The notes beneath the pieces were generated by a model. It worked only from the letters and a program-made list of their open reading frames with translations, was not told the origin of the DNA and did no database searches. Shown in pieces: positions 1 to 8,397 of a DNA stretch of 64,000 bases. The first letter of the stretch is position 1. Each line of letters begins with the position of its first letter. Both the position numbers and the translations under genes were made by a program. This DNA comes from VRUE01 sp963699215 (GTDB lineage: Bacteria > Actinomycetota > Thermoleophilia > Solirubrobacterales > 70-9), in contig OY969422.1 in NCBI GenBank assembly GCA_963699215.1, forward strand, positions 124,001-188,000, in the 5' to 3' direction.

Positions 1-874
1 CGCAGTCGAAGACGTCGAGCCCGAGGGCGATGCCGGCGAGCAGGTCGTCCACGTCGCCGATCCCGAGCAGGTGCTTCGGCGCCTCTTCGGGCAGCAGCGG
101 CGCGGTCAGCTCCAGCACCCCGCGCATCTCCTCCTTGTCGCGCCCGAGCGTCCCCCCGATCGCGATCCCGTCGACGCCGGCCTCGGAGACCGCCTGCGCC
201 GAGGCGCGGCGCAGATCCTGGTGGACGCCGCCCTGGACGATGCCGAAGACAGCCTGCCGCGCGGGACCGTGCTCGCCGTGCCACTCCAGGCAGCGATCGA
301 GCCAGCGGTGCGTGCGCTCCATCGAGCGCGCCGTGTAGTCGCGGTCGGCGTGGTACGGGGTGCACTCATCGAAGACCAGGGCGATGTCGGAACCGAGCTT
401 CGCCTGCACCTCCATCGAGACCTCGGGCGAGATGAACAACGAACGGCCGTCCTTGTAGGAGCGGAACCGCACCCCCTCCTCGCCGATCGAGACGACCGAG
501 CCGCGGTCGCCGCCCGGGCGGCCCTTCCCCTTCACCTCGTCGGCCACCCCGCCGTGCGCCAGCGAGAAGACCTGAAACCCGCCCGAGTCGGTGATCAACG
601 CCCGGTCCCATCCCATGAACCCGTGCAGCCCGCCGGCATCGGCAATCCGGTCCGGCCCGGGCGAGACGAACAGGTGGTACGTGTTCCCCAGGATCAGCTC
701 GTAGCCGATCTCAGCCACCTCCCGCGACTCCAGCGAGCGCACCGTCCCCTTCGTCGCCAGCGGGATGAAAGTCGGCGTCTCGACCCGGCCGTGCGCCGTG
801 TGCAGGACCCCGGCGCGGGCGGCGCCGTCGCGGGCCTCGACCTCGAACCTCAACCGCTGTGGATCGATCCTCAT
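1..874 (-). CDS. tgt: tRNA-guanine transglycosylase (queuine tRNA-ribosyltransferase), partial
   Basis: The enzyme exchanges guanine-34 of GUN-anticodon tRNAs for a queuosine precursor in the cytoplasm. The ATG at 874 opens with MRIDPQRLRFEVEA and the frame runs off the window edge, so only about 290 N-terminal residues are present of roughly 370-400 usual for the family. Visible signatures are the substrate-pocket DSGGFQVFSL segment, a GIVQGG motif and GIAIGGTLG. The zinc-binding C-terminus lies outside the window. The gene lies downstream of gpmI on the same strand, with a GC-rich hairpin over the gpmI stop between them, so the two may or may not be cotranscribed. Identity is secure. Confidence 0.93.
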   Translation of the reverse strand, partial: MRIDPQRLRFEVEARDGAARAGVLHTAHGRVETPTFIPLATKGTVRSLESREVAEIGYELILGNTYHLFVSPGPDRIADAGGLHGFMGWDRALITDSGGFQVFSLAHGGVADEVKGKGRPGGDRGSVVSIGEEGVRFRSYKDGRSLFISPEVSMEVQAKLGSDIALVFDECTPYHADRDYTARSMERTHRWLDRCLEWHGEHGPARQAVFGIVQGGVHQDLRRASAQAVSEAGVDGIAIGGTLGRDKEEMRGVLELTAPLLPEEAPKHLLGIGDVDDLLAGIALGLDVFDC

Positions 875-882
875 GCCGAATG

Positions 883-919
883 GAGGATTGACCCCCCTAT
901 TGGGGGGAAAATCCTTCAA
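883..919. terminator. GC-rich hairpin overlapping the gpmI stop codon
   Basis: AGGATT followed by a run of C pairs with a run of G followed by AATCCT across a TATT loop (arms about 884-897 and 902-915, two central mismatches). The gpmI stop TAG falls in the loop. It could act as a terminator or attenuator between gpmI and tgt. No U tract follows on either strand, so a simple intrinsic terminator is not certain. Its CCCCTAT..GGGG core resembles the centre of the 35-bp palindromes elsewhere in the window. Confidence 0.5.
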
Positions 920-2429
920 TCAGCGAGCGGCCGGTCATCGCCTTGGGCTGCGGGATACCGAGCAGCTCCAGCGCCGTCGGCGCGACGTCGGCGAGGATGC
1001 CGCCGCCGCGCAGCTCGATGCCGCCGGCGGTGACTACCAGCGGCACCGGGTTGAGCGAGTGCGCCGTGTTGGGCGAGCCGTCGGGCTCGAGCATGTGGTC
1101 GCAGTTGCCGTGATCGGCGGTGACGATGCAGGCGCCACCCGTGCGCTCGACCGCGGCGACGACGTCGTCGAGGCAGCCGTCGACCTCCTCGACCGCCTGC
1201 ACGGCGGCCGGGATCACCCCGGTGTGACCGACCATGTCGGGGTTGGCGAAGTTGATGATCCCGAAGCGGTAGCCGCCGTCCGACCAGCGCGAGACGAAGG
1301 CGTCGGCGGCGGCGCGGGCACTCATCTGCGGCTTGTGGTCGTAGGTGGGGACGTCGCGGGGCGAGTCGACCAGGCAGCGCTCCTCTCCCTCCCACTCCTC
1401 CTCGCGGCCGCCGTTGAAGAAGTAGGTGACGTGCGCGTACTTCTCGGTCTCGGCGACGTGCAGCTGGCGCCCGCCGGCCTCCGAGACGACCTCGGCCAGG
1501 GTCGTCTGCGGGCGCGCCTCGGGGAAGGCGACCGGGTAGGGCCAGCCCTTGCGGTACTCGGTCATCGTCGTCAGGTCGAGCAGCGGCCCTCCCGCGTGCG
1601 AGAACTCGTCGAACTCCGACTCGGCCAGGGCGCGGGTCATCTGGCGGGCGCGGTCGGGCCTGAAGTTGACGAAGATCGCCACGTCGCCGGCGGCGACGCC
1701 GTCGTAGTCCCCGATCACCGTCGGCTTGACGAACTCGTCGGTCTCCTCGCGCTCGTAGGAGGCCTCGATCGCCTCGGCGGCGCTTGCCGCGTGCAGGCCG
1801 CGGGCATGGACGATCGCGTCGTAGGCGAGCTTCGTCCGCTCCCAGCGCGTGTCGCGATCCATCGCGTAGTAGCGGCCGCTGACCGTGGCGACCCGGCCCG
1901 CCTGGCGCAGCCAGCGCTCCAGCTCCGCCATGTAACCACGGCCGCCGTGCGGCAGCGTGTCGCGCCCGTCGGTGAAGGCGTGGAAGACGACGTCGGGGAC
2001 GCCCTCCTGCGAAGCCAGCTCGATCGTCGCCTCGATGTGCTCCCAGCCGGAGTGGACGCCGCCGTCGGAGACCAGGCCGAGCAGGTGCAGGCGCCCGCGC
2101 GGGCTGCGGCGGGCGCGATCGCAGGCCGCCAGAAGCGCCTCGTTCTCGAAGAAGCTGCCGTCGGCGATCGCGTCGTCGATGCGGGCGAGATCCTGCTTGA
2201 CGATCGCCCCGGCGCCGAGGTTGAGATGGCCGACCTCCGAGTTGCCCATCTGCCCGTCGGGCAGGCCGACGTCGCGGCCCTGGGCGGAGAGCTGCGTGTG
2301 CGGGAACTCGCCCCAGAGCCGATCGAAGACCGGCGTCTCGGCGAGAGAGATCGCGTTGCCGGGGCCCGGCGACGCCAGTCCCCAGCCGTCGAGGATGACC
2401 AGCGCCAGTGAAGGGACCGGCGGGACCAA
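897..2429 (-). CDS. gpmI: 2,3-bisphosphoglycerate-independent phosphoglycerate mutase
   Basis: Interconverts 3- and 2-phosphoglycerate in glycolysis using two metal ions and a phosphoserine intermediate. The 510-residue product has the family length and shows the N-terminal metal site LVILDGWGL, then MGNSEVGHLNLGAG carrying the catalytic serine, DGRDTLPHGG, and the C-terminal metal ligands in ITADHGNCDHM and NTAHSLNPVP. The start is TTG directly abutting the tpiA stop, implying translational coupling at the end of the gap-pgk-tpiA-gpmI operon. Upstream in-frame ATG codons are absent. The cofactor-independent type is unrelated to the dPGM family. Confidence 0.95.
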   Translation of the reverse strand: MVPPVPSLALVILDGWGLASPGPGNAISLAETPVFDRLWGEFPHTQLSAQGRDVGLPDGQMGNSEVGHLNLGAGAIVKQDLARIDDAIADGSFFENEALLAACDRARRSPRGRLHLLGLVSDGGVHSGWEHIEATIELASQEGVPDVVFHAFTDGRDTLPHGGRGYMAELERWLRQAGRVATVSGRYYAMDRDTRWERTKLAYDAIVHARGLHAASAAEAIEASYEREETDEFVKPTVIGDYDGVAAGDVAIFVNFRPDRARQMTRALAESEFDEFSHAGGPLLDLTTMTEYRKGWPYPVAFPEARPQTTLAEVVSEAGGRQLHVAETEKYAHVTYFFNGGREEEWEGEERCLVDSPRDVPTYDHKPQMSARAAADAFVSRWSDGGYRFGIINFANPDMVGHTGVIPAAVQAVEEVDGCLDDVVAAVERTGGACIVTADHGNCDHMLEPDGSPNTAHSLNPVPLVVTAGGIELRGGGILADVAPTALELLGIPQPKAMTGRSLIEGFSPQ

Positions 2430-3182
2430 CTAGCCCGCTGCTTCCACTATCGCCGCAAATTCCTCCGGGTCGAGGCTCGCTCCGCCGACGAGGGCACCGT
2501 CGATGTCGGGCTGCGCCATCAGCTCGGCCGCGTTGGCGGGCTTGACCGAGCCGCCGTAGAGAATCCGCACCGCGTCGGCAGCGCCACCGCGCTCGCGCAG
2601 CACGTCGCGGATGAAGGCGCACACCTCCTGGGCCTGCTCGGAGGTGGCGGTGCGACCGGTGCCGATCGCCCAGATCGGCTCGTAGGCGACCACCACCTCC
2701 CCCAGCCCGCCGGACTCGACCTCGGCCAGGTCCGCCTGCAGCTGCTGCTCCAGCACCGCCTCGGTCTGCCCTGCGTCGCGAGCCCCCTCGCTCTCGCCGA
2801 CGCAGAGGATCGGCTCGAGGCCAGCGGCGAGCGCCGCCGGCAGCTTGCGCGCCAGCGCCTCGTCGGTCTCGCCGAAGAGCTGGCGGCGCTCGGAGTGGCC
2901 GAGGATCACCGCGTCGACATCCGCCTCGACCAGCATCGGCGCCGAGACCTCACCGGTGAAGGCGCCAGAGGCCTCCTCGTGCATGTTCTGGGCGGCGACC
3001 CGCACGGCACTACCCCGCGAGCGCTCCACGACCTCGCTCAGCGCCAGGTAGGACGGGCAGATGACGACGTCGTGCTGGGTGGCGGCGATCCGCGGCAGCA
3101 GCGCGTCGACGAAGGCCGCCGCCTCGGCGACGGTCTTGTGCATCTTCCAGTTCGCGGCGATGTACGGCGTTCGCTCAGGCAT
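2430..3182 (-). CDS. tpiA: Triosephosphate isomerase
   Basis: Interconverts dihydroxyacetone phosphate and glyceraldehyde 3-phosphate. The 250-residue protein starts at ATG 3182 with MPERTPYIAANWKMHK, placing the N-K catalytic pair in its usual N-terminal position. Further signatures are the electrophilic histidine in ILGHSERR, the catalytic glutamate in VVAYEPIWAIGTG (the usual loop-6 signature), and the phosphate-binding ILYGGSVKP near the end. A longer open frame upstream is only the overlapping pgk region. The start overlaps the pgk stop by 8 nt, so it is coupled to pgk in the glycolytic operon. Confidence 0.95.
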   Translation of the reverse strand: MPERTPYIAANWKMHKTVAEAAAFVDALLPRIAATQHDVVICPSYLALSEVVERSRGSAVRVAAQNMHEEASGAFTGEVSAPMLVEADVDAVILGHSERRQLFGETDEALARKLPAALAAGLEPILCVGESEGARDAGQTEAVLEQQLQADLAEVESGGLGEVVVAYEPIWAIGTGRTATSEQAQEVCAFIRDVLRERGGAADAVRILYGGSVKPANAAELMAQPDIDGALVGGASLDPEEFAAIVEAAG

Positions 3183-4362
3183 CACGCAACGCCTCGACTC
3201 CCGGCAGCTTCTTTCCCTCCAGCAGCTCCAACGAGGCTCCTCCTCCGGTCGACACCCAATCCACCTTCTCAGCCAGGCCGAACTCGTGCAGCGCCGCGAC
3301 CGAGTCGCCGCCGCCGACCACGGTCGTCCCGGGGGCCGCGGCGACCGCCTCGGCGACGGTGCGGGTCCCGGCGGCGAAGGGCTCGAGCTCGAAGGCGCCC
3401 ATCGGGCCGTTCCAGAGGACCGTGCCGGCGGCGCCGACCGCCTCGGCATAGGCGGAGGCGGTGCGCGGCCCGATATCGAGCCCCATCCAGCCGTCGGGCA
3501 CCTCGACCCCGTCGCCCTGCTGCCGCTCGGTCGCCGCGTCGAAGCTCCTGCCCAGCACCAGGTCGACCGGCAGCATCAGCTCGCACTCGGATCCCTCGGC
3601 CTGGCGCAGCGCCTCCTCGGCCAGCTTCACGCCCTCCTCCTCGACCAGCGAGTCGCCGGTCGCGATCCCCTGCGCACGGAAGAAGCTGAAGCACATCGCG
3701 CCGCCGATCGCGATGCTGTCGGCAAGCTCCAGGAAGCGATCGATGACGCCGACCTTGTCGCTCACCTTGGCGCCGCCGAGGACGACGACCAGCGGCCGCG
3801 CCGGCGACTCGACGACCCTGGTCAGCTCGTTCACCTCGCTCTCCAGCAGCAGGCCGGCGTAGCCGGGCAGGCGGTGGGCGACCCCCTCGGTGCTTGCGTG
3901 GGCGCGGTGGGCGGCGCCGAAGGCATCGTTGACGTAGAGGTCGGCGAGCGCCGCCAGCGAGTCCGCCAGCCTCGGATCGTTCTCGGTCTCGCCGGGCTCG
4001 AAGCGGACGTTCTCCAGCAGCAGCACGTCGCCGGGGCTCAGCCCCGCCGCCATCGTCTCGACATCCCCGCCGACGACCGCTGGGGCCTGCTTCACGCCAG
4101 CGCCGAGCAGCTCGGCCAAGCGCTCGCCGACCGGTTGCATCGAGAGCGCCGGGTCGGCCTTGCCCTTCGGCCGGCCGAGATGTGAGACGAGGACGAGCGC
4201 GGCGCCGCGCTCGCGCAGCAGCTCGATCGTCGGCAGCGCCGCCCGGATGCGCGTATCGTCAACCACGCGACCGTCGTCCAGCGGCACGTTGAAGTCGACC
4301 CGCACCAGCACTCGCTTGCCGGCGACGTCGGCATCGCGGACGCTCTGCCTGGAGAAGCTCAC
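3175..4362 (-). CDS. pgk: Phosphoglycerate kinase
   Basis: Transfers phosphate from 1,3-bisphosphoglycerate to ADP. I chose the GTG at 4362 (SFSRQSVRDADVAGKRVLVRV...), giving 395 residues, because a GGAGGG ribosome binding site lies 5-10 nt upstream and the family normally begins here; the frame stays open a further 13 codons. The substrate-binding RVDFNVPL, LVSHLGRPKG, the hinge region with ENVRFEPGE, and the nucleotide-binding TTVVGGGDSVAAL and STGGGASLELLEGK motifs are all intact. It is flanked by gap (20 nt upstream) and tpiA (8-nt overlap). Confidence 0.95.
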   Translation of the reverse strand: MSFSRQSVRDADVAGKRVLVRVDFNVPLDDGRVVDDTRIRAALPTIELLRERGAALVLVSHLGRPKGKADPALSMQPVGERLAELLGAGVKQAPAVVGGDVETMAAGLSPGDVLLLENVRFEPGETENDPRLADSLAALADLYVNDAFGAAHRAHASTEGVAHRLPGYAGLLLESEVNELTRVVESPARPLVVVLGGAKVSDKVGVIDRFLELADSIAIGGAMCFSFFRAQGIATGDSLVEEEGVKLAEEALRQAEGSECELMLPVDLVLGRSFDAATERQQGDGVEVPDGWMGLDIGPRTASAYAEAVGAAGTVLWNGPMGAFELEPFAAGTRTVAEAVAAAPGTTVVGGGDSVAALHEFGLAEKVDWVSTGGGASLELLEGKKLPGVEALRDA

Positions 4363-4381
4363 GGCGCCCTCCGGGCGGGGC

Positions 4382-5386
<1,005 letters not shown>

Positions 5387-5422
5387 GAAGTCATGTCCTC
5401 CTGGATTCGTGTCTGTTTGAGG

Positions 5423-5785
5423 CTAGTCACTGCCGACCGTCACCTCGATTTCGTACCCGTCCGGGTCCTGCAGGAACGCCGAGTAGGAGCCGGAGCCATG
5501 CGAGCGCCGCTCACCCGGTTCGCCGACGGGCTTGCCCCCGACCGCAACCCCCTGCTCCCAGGCCGCCTTGACCGCGACGATCCCCAGCCCCGAGAAGCTG
5601 AGCAGACCGAAGCCGGGTTTGGCCGGATGGTGGGCGGCGATGAAGAAGACCGGTTTGGCGATCCCCCAGCCGATCGTTTCGTCCTCCTCGAAATGGCGCC
5701 GCCAGCCAAGCGGCGCGAGCAGCGCGTCGTAGAAGGACGCGCTCCGCTCGAGGTCGGAAACCTCCAGAAGAACGTGGTGAAGCAT
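5423..5785 (-). CDS. VOC family (glyoxalase/bleomycin-resistance fold) protein
   Basis: A 120-residue single-domain vicinal oxygen chelate protein starting at ATG 5785 (MLHHVLLEVSDLERSASFYDALL). The VOC pattern is clear: N-terminal H-x-x-L-x-V-x-D with FYDALLAPLGW, a central FIAAHHPAKPGFGLLSF strand pair, and the C-terminal YSAFLQDPDGYEIEVTV, where the final E is a typical metal ligand. Substrate cannot be predicted. It lies 37 nt upstream of gap on the same strand and could be cotranscribed with the glycolytic operon. The frame remains open to 5848, but the extra residues have no VOC similarity and overlap a palindromic repeat. Confidence 0.82.
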   Translation of the reverse strand: MLHHVLLEVSDLERSASFYDALLAPLGWRRHFEEDETIGWGIAKPVFFIAAHHPAKPGFGLLSFSGLGIVAVKAAWEQGVAVGGKPVGEPGERRSHGSGSYSAFLQDPDGYEIEVTVGSD

Positions 5786-5845
5786 GAGGCCGGGGAGGCT
5801 ATACGGGCAACCCGGCATCCGGTCGGCCGCCCACAAGAGACGCGA

Positions 5846-5880
5846 CATGCATCGAACCCCAAATAGGGGTCCGATGCATC
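5846..5880. repeat. 35-bp palindromic repeat, intergenic copy
   Basis: A near-perfect inverted repeat: ATGCATCGAACCCC (5847-5860), loop AAATA, then GGGGTCCGATGCAT (5866-5879), with one arm mismatch. It lies between the start of the VOC gene and the stop of the ABC permease gene. A second copy, about 28 of 33 positions identical, lies inside the RNase R gene at 48532-48566, so this looks like a dispersed palindromic element rather than a simple terminator. Confidence 0.75.
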
Positions 5881-5885
5881 CTTCG

Positions 5886-6647
5886 TCAGCCGCCGCGGGG
5901 GGCCCAGCGGAAGAAGCGGATCGCCAACAGCAACCCCCCGACTCCCCAGATCGCGACGACCGCGAGGTGGCCCCAGGCGAGGGCCGGGCCTGAACCGGGC
6001 AGGTAGGCGTCGAAGAAGGCCTGGAAGAAGGGGCGGATCGGGAAGTGGTTGGCGAAGTCGATCACGCCGGAGGGCAGCTCGTCGTCGGGGATGAATATCC
6101 CCGAGAGGAAGTAGAGGGGGAGCAGCAGCGCGTTGACGATCGGCGCCGCCGCGTCCTGGGAGGGGATCGCCGCGGTGAGGGCGATCCCGAGGCAGCAGAA
6201 CGACGACGCCCCCACCGCCAGCACCACCAGCAGGTCGGGTGCCCGCCCCCAGGGGATCGGCACGCCGTAGAGGAGCTTGCCGATCGCTGCCAGCAGGACG
6301 AGCATCAGCAGGGCGACGACGATCGAGTTGCCGATCCGGCCCGCGATGAACACCCAGGCGGGCATCGGCGTGCCGCGCCCGCGCTTCAGGCGCCCCTCCT
6401 CGCGGGCGATCACCAGCGACATCGCCAGCGTCTGCATCGTGGCCGAGACAACCGCGAGGGTGAGGATCGCCGGCACGTAGTAGGTGGTGGTCTCGACGCC
6501 ACCTTCGACCGCGATGGTCTGGTCGCCGAACACGACGCCGAAGATCAGCAGCAGGACGACCGGGAACATCACGGTGAAGAAGACCGCGGCCGGGTTGCGC
6601 CAGAAGATCTTCTGGTCGTAGCGGAGCTGGTGGAGGAGCAGGCTCAT
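5886..6647 (-). CDS. ABC-2 type transporter permease
   Basis: Membrane subunit of an export-type ABC transporter, 253 residues. It shows an N-terminal cytoplasmic segment (MSLLLHQLRYDQKIFWRNP), a first membrane helix (FFTVMFPVVLLLIFGVVFG), a periplasmic loop, then five further hydrophobic helices including ALLMLVLLAAIG and a C-terminal AVVAIWGVGGLLLAI. The middle segment AMSLVIAREEGRLKRGRGTPMP is the ABC-2 family signature region. Its start overlaps the ATPase gene stop by 4 nt. Substrate is unknown; the pair resembles DrrAB-like drug or lipid exporters. Confidence 0.88.
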   Translation of the reverse strand: MSLLLHQLRYDQKIFWRNPAAVFFTVMFPVVLLLIFGVVFGDQTIAVEGGVETTTYYVPAILTLAVVSATMQTLAMSLVIAREEGRLKRGRGTPMPAWVFIAGRIGNSIVVALLMLVLLAAIGKLLYGVPIPWGRAPDLLVVLAVGASSFCCLGIALTAAIPSQDAAAPIVNALLLPLYFLSGIFIPDDELPSGVIDFANHFPIRPFFQAFFDAYLPGSGPALAWGHLAVVAIWGVGGLLLAIRFFRWAPRGG

Positions 6648-7504
6648 TCCTGTTGGGTCAGCTCCAGGTAGACGTCCTCGAGGCTGGGCCTCTTCACTTC
6701 CAGCCCCTCCAGCTCGATCCCCTGCTCCAGCGCCTGGCTCGTCAGCTCGTTGAGCGTTTTCACCGGTGTCAGGGTCTCGACCGAGACCTCCTCGCCGTCG
6801 CGGCGGTAGGTGATCCTGGCGGGCTGGGCGCCGCGGTCACCGAGGTCCTCGGGGGTGCCGCGGGCGACCACCTCGCCGCTGGCGATGATCGCGACCCGGT
6901 CGGCGAGGCGCTGCGCCTCGTCCATGTAGTGGGTGGTGAGGAAGACGGTCTTGCCGAGCTCGCGCAGGCCGGCGATCGTCTCCCAGGCCTGCCGCCGCGC
7001 CGAGGGATCGAAGCCAGTCGTCGGCTCGTCGAGGAAGAGCAGGTCGGGGTCGCCGATCAGCGCCATGCCGACATCGAGCCGGCGCTGCTGGCCGCCGGAG
7101 AGCGACTTGGTGCGTGCATCCGCCTTGCCCGAGAGCCCGACCAGCTCGATCGTCTCCTCAATCGGCCGCGGCGCCCTGTAGTAGCCGGCGAAGAGGGCCA
7201 GCGACTCGCGCACGGTCAGATAGGGGTCGAGGCGGCAGCTCTGCAGGACGATCCCGATCCGCTCGCGCCACTCGCGACCGGCGTGCTCGGGGTCCTCGCC
7301 CAGCACGCTCACCTCTCCGGCGCTGCGCTTGCGGTAGCCCTCGAGGATCTCGACCGTGGTCGTCTTGCCGGCCCCGTTGGGGCCGAGGAAGGCGAAGACC
7401 TCGCCGCGCTTCACCTCGAGATCGATGCCGCGCACCGCCTCGACCTCGCCGTAGCTCTTGCGCAGGCCGCGAATGGAGATGGCGAGATTGGAGTCCTCGG
7501 ACAA
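6644..7504 (-). CDS. ABC transporter ATP-binding protein, DrrA-like
   Basis: Cytoplasmic ATPase that pairs with the permease overlapping its 3' end. The 286-residue protein has Walker A GPNGAGKTT, the Q-loop near VLQSCRLDPYLTV, the signature LSGGQQRRLDVGMALIGDP, Walker B LLFLDEPTTGFDPSARR and the switch histidine in TTHYMDEA. A C-terminal extension of about 70 residues after the nucleotide-binding core is typical of DrrA/CcmA-type exporters. The start used is a TTG (SEDSNLAISIRGLRKSYGE) without an obvious ribosome binding site; the true start could be slightly downstream. Confidence 0.9.
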   Translation of the reverse strand: MSEDSNLAISIRGLRKSYGEVEAVRGIDLEVKRGEVFAFLGPNGAGKTTTVEILEGYRKRSAGEVSVLGEDPEHAGREWRERIGIVLQSCRLDPYLTVRESLALFAGYYRAPRPIEETIELVGLSGKADARTKSLSGGQQRRLDVGMALIGDPDLLFLDEPTTGFDPSARRQAWETIAGLRELGKTVFLTTHYMDEAQRLADRVAIIASGEVVARGTPEDLGDRGAQPARITYRRDGEEVSVETLTPVKTLNELTSQALEQGIELEGLEVKRPSLEDVYLELTQQE

Positions 7505-7525
7505 AGCCGGTGCAGTCTAAGAGGA

Positions 7526-8395
7526 CTACGACTCGAGGTCGCGATGCTTGACCCGCACGACGACGCCCTCGCTGCCCTCCAGCGCCCGGCGGATGCGGTC
7601 GGCGACGGTCACCGAGCGGTGGCGGCCACCGGTGCAGCCGACCGCGATCGTCAGGTGGCTCTTGCCCTCGGCGACGTAGGCGGGGACGAGGAACTCGAGC
7701 AGCGGCAGCAGCCTGCCGTAGAACTCGCCGGCCTGGGTACCCGACTCGACATAGGCGCGCACGGCCTCGTCGAGACCGGTCTGCGGGCGCAGCTCCTCGA
7801 CGTAGTGGGGGTTGGGCAGGAAGCGGACGTCGAGGGTTAGATCGGCGTCGCGCGGAGGTCCGTTCTTGAAGCCGAAGGTGAGCAGGGTCAGCGCCAGCTT
7901 GCCGCTGTCGTGGCTGCCCAGCATCTCCTCGGCGATGCGCCGCCGCAGCTGACCGCCGGTGAGACCGGTGGTGTCCATGACCATGTCCGCCTGCTCGCGG
8001 AGCGGGGCCAGCAGCTCGCGCTCGGCGCGGATCCCCTCTACGATCCGGCCCTCCGGGGCGAGCGGATGGCGGCGGCGGGTCTCCTTGTAGCGGTCGAGCA
8101 GCGTCTCCTCATCGGCCTCGAGGAAGAGCAGCGTCGGCTTGAGGCCATCGGTGTCGAGCTCTTCGAGCACCTGAACCAGACCGTCGAAGTACTCGCCGCC
8201 GCGCACGTCGGAGACGACCGCCGCCCGCTCCACCCCGCTGCCCTCGTGGCGGAAGAGCTCGCCGAGGCTGCCGATCATCCGCGGCGGCAGGTTGTCGACG
8301 CAGAAGTAGCCGCCGTCCTCGAAGGCGGCGATCGCCTCGGACTTGCCGGCCCCGGAGTGGCCGGTGATCAGGACGAGGTCGACCTCGTTGGCCAC
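7526..8395 (-). CDS. rapZ: RNase adapter / nucleotide-binding protein RapZ (YvcJ family)
   Basis: P-loop protein that in E. coli adapts RNase E to the sRNA GlmZ; in Gram-positives it hydrolyses nucleotides and its role is less clear. The GTG start at 8395 gives 289 residues beginning ANEVDLVLITGHSGAGKSEA, the Walker A. The family motifs GYFCVDNLPP, VVSDVRG, FLEADEETLLDRYKETRRRHPL, TFGFKNGPPRDADLTLDVRFLPNP and the C-terminal AVGCTGGRHRSV are all present. It follows uvrC by only 2 nt, the usual uvrC-rapZ arrangement of Gram-positive bacteria. The open frame continues upstream antisense-free through uvrC but that part is out of frame with it and is not coding. Confidence 0.93.
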   Translation of the reverse strand: MANEVDLVLITGHSGAGKSEAIAAFEDGGYFCVDNLPPRMIGSLGELFRHEGSGVERAAVVSDVRGGEYFDGLVQVLEELDTDGLKPTLLFLEADEETLLDRYKETRRRHPLAPEGRIVEGIRAERELLAPLREQADMVMDTTGLTGGQLRRRIAEEMLGSHDSGKLALTLLTFGFKNGPPRDADLTLDVRFLPNPHYVEELRPQTGLDEAVRAYVESGTQAGEFYGRLLPLLEFLVPAYVAEGKSHLTIAVGCTGGRHRSVTVADRIRRALEGSEGVVVRVKHRDLES

Positions 8396-8397
8396 GC

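Noticed and set aside
765..2411. Long plus-strand open frames opposite gpmI, pgk and gap
   Set aside because: Low-complexity Arg/Asp/Val/Gly composition and no motifs; they mirror codon bias of the true minus-strand genes.
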